Of a DNA stretch of 64,000 bases, positions 59,115 to 64,000 are shown in pieces; position 1 is the first letter of the stretch, and every line of letters begins with the position of its first letter. Source of the stretch: Streptomyces asoensis (GTDB taxonomy: Bacteria; Actinomycetota; Actinomycetes; Streptomycetales; Streptomycetaceae). The DNA lies in assembly GCF_016860545.1 (NCBI RefSeq), contig NZ_BNEB01000002.1:1736001-1800000 (forward strand), written 5' to 3'. The notes beneath the pieces were generated by a model. The model was not told where the DNA came from. It was given only the letters and a program-made list of their open reading frames with translations, and ran no database searches. Position numbers and translations under genes: made by a program.

Positions 59115-59416
59115 CGGCGGACGACCTGGGCCCGCGCGCCGGCTCCGTCGCGGGGCGGGGTCGACGTCAGGGCGATGCCGTCGCCGGCCAGCGTCGGCAG
59201 CGGTTCCTCCGGTTCGAACCGGGGGCGGTGGGCCAGCACCTTCTCCCACAGTTCGCGGATCGCCTCGCGCCCCACGGTCAGTTCGCCGGGCGGGTAGGCC
59301 ATCACTGCTCCCTCCTCGTAGAGCGCGGCGACCCCGGCCGCGTCCCCGGCGTTGGACCGCTCGACGAACAGACGGGTGAGGTCCTCGGGCCGCATGGCCC
59401 GCTCGTACTCCGGCAT
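59051..59416 (-). CDS. NTF2-like (SnoaL/DUF4440-type) small protein
   Basis: The 121-residue protein has the NTF2 cone fold signature: LTRLFVERSNAGDAAGVAALYEEGAVM near the N-terminus, AIRELWEKVLAHRP and a C-terminal strand WLRLLDQPEF. SnoaL-like proteins include cyclases, isomerases and many unassigned domains that bind hydrophobic ligands. ATG 59416 has a perfect GGAGGA ribosome site. Its end overlaps the convergent hydrolase by 64 bases. Confidence 0.85.
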   Translation of the reverse strand: MPEYERAMRPEDLTRLFVERSNAGDAAGVAALYEEGAVMAYPPGELTVGREAIRELWEKVLAHRPRFEPEEPLPTLAGDGIALTSTPPRDGAGARAQVVRRQPDGSWLRLLDQPEFVRPGD

Positions 59417-59564
59417 GGTTCCTCCTGACGACGCTCTCCGGTGCCCCGGCACTGCCTGCTCCGGCGCGGTGCTGCGGTGCTGCGTGCTGCGGTCCTTCCC
59501 AGCGTGGTCGCCGCCCGGTCAGAAGTCCAACAGATGGTTGTGCTCGCAGCTAGAATCCACAGTC

Positions 59565-60470
59565 ATGGAGCTCAGGCAGCTGGAGTACTTCGTCGCGGTC
59601 GCCGAGGAGCAGAACTTCACCCGGGCCGCCGAGCGTGTGCGCATCAGCCAGTCCGGGGTCAGCGCCCAGATCCGCCGGCTGGAGCGGGAACTCGGAGCGG
59701 AGCTGTTCGAGCGGTCCGCGCGCACGGTGACCCTCACCGTCGCCGGGAAAGCAGCGATCCTGCACGCGCGCGCCGCGCTCGCCGCGGCGGAGGCGGTCGG
59801 GCAGGCGGTGGGCGAGGTGACCGGCCTGGTCCGCGGCCGGATCGGGGTCGGCATGGTCATCGGCTGCACCCTCACCCCCCTCTTCGACGCCCTCTCCGCG
59901 TTCCACCGGGCTCGTCCCGGCGTGGAGATCGCGCTGCTGGAGGACAACTCCGACCGGCTCGTCGAGCAGGTGCGCAGCGGCGCCCTGGACCTGGCCCTCG
60001 TCGGCACCGCTACCGCCGCCCCCGACGGGCTGGAGGCGCTGACGATCGTCAGTGAACGGCTCGTCGCGGCCGCCCCGCCCGGGCATCCCCTCGTGGCACG
60101 CGAGCGGGTCACCCTCCGGGACCTGGCCGGCTGCCCCCTCGTGTGCATGCCCCCCGGCACCGGTCTGCGCACGGTCTTCGACCTCGCCTGCGCCGCACAG
60201 GGGCTGTCTCCCTCGATCGCCCTCCAGGCCAGTGCCGCGGACGCCGTCGCCGACCTCGCCGCCCGCGGGCTCGGCGTCGCCGTCCTCAGCGCGTCGATGG
60301 CCGCGGGCCACCGCGACCGCCTCACGGCCCGCACCATCGAGGACGCCGAGACACCCGCGCTGCTCGCGCTCGTCTGGAAGGACACGCACAATCCCGCGCT
60401 GCGCGAGCTGCTCGGGCACGCCCGGCGGGCGTTCACCGAGCCCCCTCGGCGGGCCCGGGCCGCTCGGTGA
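59565..60470 (+). CDS. LysR-family transcriptional regulator
   Basis: The 301-residue protein has an N-terminal LysR helix-turn-helix (MELRQLEYFVAVAEEQNFTRAAERVRISQSGVSAQIRRLE) and a type 2 periplasmic-binding effector domain (about 90-290). TAGAAT at 59551-59556, nine bases before the ATG, has the form of a -10 element, so the mRNA may be leaderless; no clear -35 was found. The MFS transporter gene follows 114 bases later on the same strand and is a probable target. Confidence 0.93.
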   Translation: MELRQLEYFVAVAEEQNFTRAAERVRISQSGVSAQIRRLERELGAELFERSARTVTLTVAGKAAILHARAALAAAEAVGQAVGEVTGLVRGRIGVGMVIGCTLTPLFDALSAFHRARPGVEIALLEDNSDRLVEQVRSGALDLALVGTATAAPDGLEALTIVSERLVAAAPPGHPLVARERVTLRDLAGCPLVCMPPGTGLRTVFDLACAAQGLSPSIALQASAADAVADLAARGLGVAVLSASMAAGHRDRLTARTIEDAETPALLALVWKDTHNPALRELLGHARRAFTEPPRRARAAR

Positions 60471-60584
60471 CCCTCGCGGTCTCCGGATGTGTGGCCCGGC
60501 CCGGTAGATTTGCGCGGGTCGGGCGGGCGCCCAGTGAACGCCTGCCGCTGTCCGCCGTCGGAACCCGCCCGGAGAAGCATGCAG

Positions 60585-61916
60585 ATGGACCAGGCCTTGC
60601 GCCGCCGCCGGCAGGCCCTGTTCCTGCTCTTCCTGCTCGCCGGGATCACGATGTCCTCGTGGGTGACCCGCACGCCCGCCATCCGGGACCGGCTGGACGT
60701 GACCACCGGCCAGATGGGGCTGGTGCTCTTCGGGCTGTCGCTCGGTTCGATGGCGGGCATCACCTCCTCCGGGCGTCTGGTGTCCCGGTTCGGGACCCGG
60801 CCCGTCGTCGTCTGGGGCACGGTGCTGCTGCTCGCCGGGATGGCCACCATCAGCGTCGGCAGCGCCGCCGTCTCGATCCCGCTGGTCACGGCGGGCCTGT
60901 GCGCCTTCGGCGCCGGCATGGGCGTCAGCGACGTGGCGGTGAACGTGGACGGCACGGACGTGGAGCGCCTCTGCGGCGCCACCACCCTGCCCGCGCTGCA
61001 CGGCTGCTTCAGCCTGGGAACCGTGCTGGGGGCCGGTGCGGGCATGGCGGCCACGGCGGCCGGAGTGCCGGTGCACTGGCACCTCGCCGCCGTCACCGTG
61101 CCGGCCACCGGGATCTTCGTCCACGCGGTGCGTTCCGTCCCGGCCGGCACCGGACGCGAGACGGCCGAGGGATCCCGGCGGGGCGACGGCGGTGAACGGC
61201 GCCCCGCGGTGTGGCGCGACGGCCGGCTCCTCCTCATCGGCGTGATCGTGCTCGCCATGGCGCTGGCCGAGGGATCGGCCAACGACTGGCTGCCGCTCCT
61301 GATGGTCGACGGACACGGCATGGACGCCACCTCGGGTTCCTTCGTCTACGCCGCATTCGCGGCGGCCATGACGCTGGGCCGGTTCGGCGGAACGTTCTTC
61401 CTCGACCGCTTCGGCCGGACCGCCGTGGTGCGCGCCAGCGCCGTCAGCGGCGCGCTCGGCCTGCTCGTCGTGATCGTCTCGGACAGCGCCGTACTGGCCG
61501 GGCCGGCCGTCCTGCTGTGGGGGCTGGGCGCCTCGCTGGGCTTCCCGCTCACCCTCTCCGCGGCCGGGGAGTCCGGACCCGACGAGACGGCCCGGGTCGC
61601 CCTGGTCGCCACCATCGGTTACGTCGCCTTCCTCGTCGGGCCCCCCGGCCTCGGCTTCCTGGGCGAGCACATAGGCCTGCGCCCCGCGATGTTCGTCGTC
61701 CTGGCGTGCGTCGCCTGCGCCGCCTTCCTGGCCCCCGCCGTCGACATCGCGCCGCGTGAGGCCGAGGCCGAGGCCGAGGCAGATACCGGTGTCGATGCCG
61801 ACGCCGACCCGGGATCCGGCCTGGAACCCGGCTCCGACTCCGCGCACGACGGCCTCACCGCCCCGCGACCGGCGGCCGATCCCCGTCACGGAGCCGAGCG
61901 GATGGCGGGTTCGTAG
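60585..61916 (+). CDS. MFS transporter
   Basis: The 443-residue protein has about 12 hydrophobic segments in two six-helix halves and MFS motifs GRLVSRFGTRPVV (motif A, after helix 2) and FFLDRFGRTAVVR in the second half. It resembles the drug/metabolite exporters often paired with LysR regulators. The C-terminal tail is acidic and repetitive (EAEAEAEADTGVDADADPG), presumably cytoplasmic, and overlaps the convergent lipoprotein gene by 31 bases. GGAG is ten bases before ATG 60585, preferred to ATG 60579. Confidence 0.9.
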   Translation: MDQALRRRRQALFLLFLLAGITMSSWVTRTPAIRDRLDVTTGQMGLVLFGLSLGSMAGITSSGRLVSRFGTRPVVVWGTVLLLAGMATISVGSAAVSIPLVTAGLCAFGAGMGVSDVAVNVDGTDVERLCGATTLPALHGCFSLGTVLGAGAGMAATAAGVPVHWHLAAVTVPATGIFVHAVRSVPAGTGRETAEGSRRGDGGERRPAVWRDGRLLLIGVIVLAMALAEGSANDWLPLLMVDGHGMDATSGSFVYAAFAAAMTLGRFGGTFFLDRFGRTAVVRASAVSGALGLLVVIVSDSAVLAGPAVLLWGLGASLGFPLTLSAAGESGPDETARVALVATIGYVAFLVGPPGLGFLGEHIGLRPAMFVVLACVACAAFLAPAVDIAPREAEAEAEADTGVDADADPGSGLEPGSDSAHDGLTAPRPAADPRHGAERMAGS

Positions 61917-62362
61917 GAGCTGATCGTGTACAGGGCCTCGTCGTCGATGGAGTTCTCGTCCCGGTCCAGGACGATCCGCAGGGGACGGCCGTCGTCCGCG
62001 TAGTCCGCCTCGGCCGTGTGGGCGTGCTCGGCACGGGCCCGGTCGAGGGTCTCCAGGAGCTTGCCGATCGTCGGGATCTCGGTATGCGGGTCCAGAGCCT
62101 GGCGTCGGCTGTCCGCGTCGGCCCCGGCCACACCGACGACCTTCCCGTCGCGCACCTCCACCCGGAACGTCCCCGCCAGCACCTGGGTGCTCGACGTCAG
62201 CGTGTACGTGTACGCGGCGGGCTCCTGCCAGGTGCGCTCGGGTCCGGCGGCCGCGGTGGCTCCGGCGGACGGGGCGGAGCCGCACCCCGCGCCCGCGCAG
62301 GCAAGGGCTCCGAGGAGGGCGGCCGCGGCCGCCGATCGGGAACGGAAAGGTCCGGCGGTCAT
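61886..62362 (-). CDS. Small lipoprotein, DUF6174-like
   Basis: The 158-residue protein has a lipoprotein signal (LLGALACAGAGCGS) and a mature domain with YTYTLTSSTQVLAGTFRVEV, VRDGKVVGV and the acidic ending LDRDENSIDDEALYTISSYEP. This fits the small DUF6174 family of predicted envelope lipoproteins. Function is unknown. ATG 62362 has GGGAG upstream. Its end overlaps the transporter gene by 31 bases. Confidence 0.8.
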   Translation of the reverse strand: MTAGPFRSRSAAAAALLGALACAGAGCGSAPSAGATAAAGPERTWQEPAAYTYTLTSSTQVLAGTFRVEVRDGKVVGVAGADADSRRQALDPHTEIPTIGKLLETLDRARAEHAHTAEADYADDGRPLRIVLDRDENSIDDEALYTISSYEPAIRSAP

Positions 62363-62485
62363 GACGACTCCCAGGGATCGACTACCGCTTCGACGCCCGG
62401 CGCCCGGGAAACGTTCACGTCGGCCGGGGGGGCGGGGGTGCCGCGGAGCGGACCGCTGCCGCTCCGGGGCACCCACGCACGCGGG

Positions 62486-63298
62486 TCAGCCCGCGTCGGA
62501 GGAGACGGCCCGGCGCCTGAGCACCCACAGGGCGCCGCCCCCGAGCACCAGCAGAGCGACGACGATCACCCCCACGAGGGCGCCCGTGGAGATGCCGCCG
62601 CCCTCGTCCGCCGCCGCTTCATCGGCTGCCGCCGACGTCTTCGGCGCGGCCGCCGCCACGGAACGGGTCGGCGCCGCAGCCGCACCGGCATCCGCGCCGA
62701 CGGTCGCGGTGGGGCTGGGGCTGGGGGTGGCGCCGACGGGCCGGGCGCCCGGGGCGGCGGCCTTCAGCTTCAGCACCGGCGCGGGCTGCTCGGGCTCCTC
62801 GCCGCCGGAGGGCACTTCGATCCACCGGGACACCTCGCCGTCGCTGTAGGTCTCGACGGTCTTGAACGCGATCTCCTTCGCCGACGGCAGCTGCCGGACC
62901 CTGATCTCGTGTTCGGCGTCGACACCGGCCTTCAGCGCCGGGCCCGCGACGGTGTAGCCGTCCTCGGTGGCGGTCAGCTTCCAGCCCCGGGGGGCCGCGC
63001 CGAGACTCACGTCGGCCGGGGTGATGCCCCGGGGCAGGACGATCCGCAGCGCGGTGAAGCCCGCGGAGTCGGACTCGGCCTCGGAGACGAAGCGCAGGGT
63101 GACGTTCTCTGCCAGGGCCTGGGGCTTGTCGGCCTCGACCTCGGCGTGCGCGGCGGCCGGAGCTGCCAGGGCGAGCGCGGCCGTCAGCGTGACGGCAGCG
63201 GTGACGACGAGACGACGGCCGGTGCGACCGGCCGTACGGACGGACCGGGGGCCGCGTCCGGTGCGCGCGGACGGACGGGCGGACAGGGGTGTGGACAC
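62486..63298 (-). CDS. YcnI-like (DUF1775) secreted copper-binding membrane protein
   Basis: The 270-residue protein has an N-terminal signal (LVVTAAVTLTAALALAAPAAAHA) that leaves a mature N-terminus starting near HAEVE, the YcnI copper ligand position, a beta-sandwich domain (about residues 50-170), a Pro/Ala-rich spacer and one C-terminal membrane helix (about 242-262, LVGVIVVALLVLGGGALWVL). YcnI proteins bind copper outside the membrane and are linked to copper delivery. The GTG start has GGAGTCC nearby. The neighbouring membrane protein upstream is the usual partner in such clusters, where other copper genes may lie outside this window. Confidence 0.9.
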   Translation of the reverse strand: MSTPLSARPSARTGRGPRSVRTAGRTGRRLVVTAAVTLTAALALAAPAAAHAEVEADKPQALAENVTLRFVSEAESDSAGFTALRIVLPRGITPADVSLGAAPRGWKLTATEDGYTVAGPALKAGVDAEHEIRVRQLPSAKEIAFKTVETYSDGEVSRWIEVPSGGEEPEQPAPVLKLKAAAPGARPVGATPSPSPTATVGADAGAAAAPTRSVAAAAPKTSAAADEAAADEGGGISTGALVGVIVVALLVLGGGALWVLRRRAVSSDAG

Positions 63299-64000
63299 GG
63301 GAGGACTCCTCGCGGTCGAGGGGGAACCGGCCCCGTCGGTCGAGGGGCCGGTGAAGCGCTGAGGCGTGCTCCCGTCGTGGCGGTCCCCTGCGCACCACCG
63401 CGTGCTTCAGCTCTTCCTCCCGCACCCGGCCCGCCATGTCGGCAAACACCCCGGTCCGCGGGCCGGACAGCCGGAGCGCCGACGGCTCGCCGTCCGCGAC
63501 GCCGCGCGGAGGCAGGCGGACGAGTCGGGCGGCGGCCGCCCCGACGAGCGTGCGGAGCGCTCCGAGCGCCCCCGAGACCCGGGTGTCGGCCCGGTGGAGC
63601 AGCCAGGCCACGAGCAGAGCGGCGGTCGTGTGCACCGCGACCATGGCCGCTCCGGCGTGGTGCCAGGAGTGGCCGTCACCCGTGGAGTTCGCCAGGTGGG
63701 CGGCATGCGCCGTGTGCCGGGCGAGCGCGGCCGACCGCGCGGCGCCGTCCGCGAGGGACAGCGCGCAGTGCAGGGCCGCCTGCATCGCCGCCGTGGCCGC
63801 GGCGGTCGCCGCCGGGGCGCGCCGGAGCCGTGCGAGTGGCCGGACCGCGCAGAACTGCGCCAGCGCCATCAAGAGCACCGGCCGCCAGGGCGCCGGGCCT
63901 TCGACGATCGTGTGGTGGCCGAGACCCGCGAGGAGGCTGCCGAGCGCGGCGGAGAGCCCGGCCCGTGCGTACACGCCCGCGTGGCCGGTCCGGCCCGCCG
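63299..64000 (-). CDS. Membrane protein upstream of YcnI, 5' end outside window, 3' end unclear
   Basis: The frame enters from the right edge (GTG 63974 is one possible start) with hydrophobic stretches around SAALGSLLAGLGHHTIVEG, APWRPVLLMALAQFCAV and TTAALLVAWLLHRADTRV, the latter typical of the hydrophobic protein encoded next to YcnI in streptomycetes. The frame reaches VLADMAGRVREEELKHAVVRRGPP at about 63400 and then stays open through the YcnI gene without a stop, which a real gene would not do. A frameshift or sequence error near 63370-63440 is the simplest explanation; the C-terminus given here is therefore a limit, not a determined end. Confidence 0.55.

Noticed and set aside
1..64000. 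CRISPR arrays, tRNA or rRNA genes, insertion sequences, attachment sites
   Set aside because: I looked for short regular repeats, cloverleaf-like segments, transposase motifs and flanking inverted repeats and saw none that hold up.

Overview
The window is very GC-rich chromosomal DNA, strongly biased to G/C at third codon positions. Many genes start at GTG or TTG and couple through 4-base overlaps. The gene content (PknG-type kinase, duplicated LexA-like repressor, fused SecDF, YcnI, many secreted wall-active proteins) and the scarcity of TTA codons point to Streptomyces or a close relative. I see no rRNA or tRNA gene, CRISPR array, insertion sequence or phage module, so this looks like chromosome with a few accessory genes.

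Layout. 1-6041 is a catabolic and uptake region: symporter and DUF485 partner, ornithine-cyclodeaminase-like enzyme and IclR regulator on the minus strand, then a divergent amidohydrolase and M19 dipeptidase. 6142-10028 holds a PRC-barrel protein, an FMN glutamate-synthase-like enzyme and a frameshifted pyruvate-oxidase-like gene. 10040-17850 is a six-gene minus-strand operon: trypsin-like protein, PknG-type kinase, VWA protein, four-helix membrane protein, solute-binding lipoprotein and Trypco1 protein. It resembles an enlarged version of the mycobacterial GlnX-GlnH-PknG sensing module. 18159-22459 is a cell-wall island: GH25 lysozyme, two paralogous small four-cysteine secreted proteins and an M15 peptidase, facing a membrane-spanning HTH regulator whose outer half is a peptidoglycan-binding domain plus a lysozyme-like domain that appears to lack its catalytic Glu.

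22791-33851 carries a LexA-like repressor with an SOS-box-like promoter, a HIT protein, glpF-glpK, an AhpD-like protein, a NarL-type two-component pair, a CPBP protease, a TetR/EamA pair and a GNAT enzyme. 33926-44379 has small conserved proteins, an L,D-transpeptidase, a GH16 glucanase, an operon of histidine kinase, response regulator, membrane protein and SecDF, and a DksA-DksA-actin-like operon. 44464-48432 is one very large WD40-KAP NTPase gene, a possible sensor or defence ATPase. 48500-58336 carries a TTA-containing secreted protein, a SpoIIE-type phosphatase, a MarR/SDR pair with shared operator-like sites, a nonsense-disrupted gene, an FG-GAP repeat protein and a DUF1152 protein. 58494-64000 has a small hydrolase, an NTF2-like protein, a LysR/MFS pair, a lipoprotein, YcnI and a truncated membrane protein.

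The most notable candidates are the PknG-centred operon, the wall-sensing one-component regulator next to secreted hydrolases, and the WD40-KAP protein. All family assignments come from reading motifs and translated sequence; no database search was possible.
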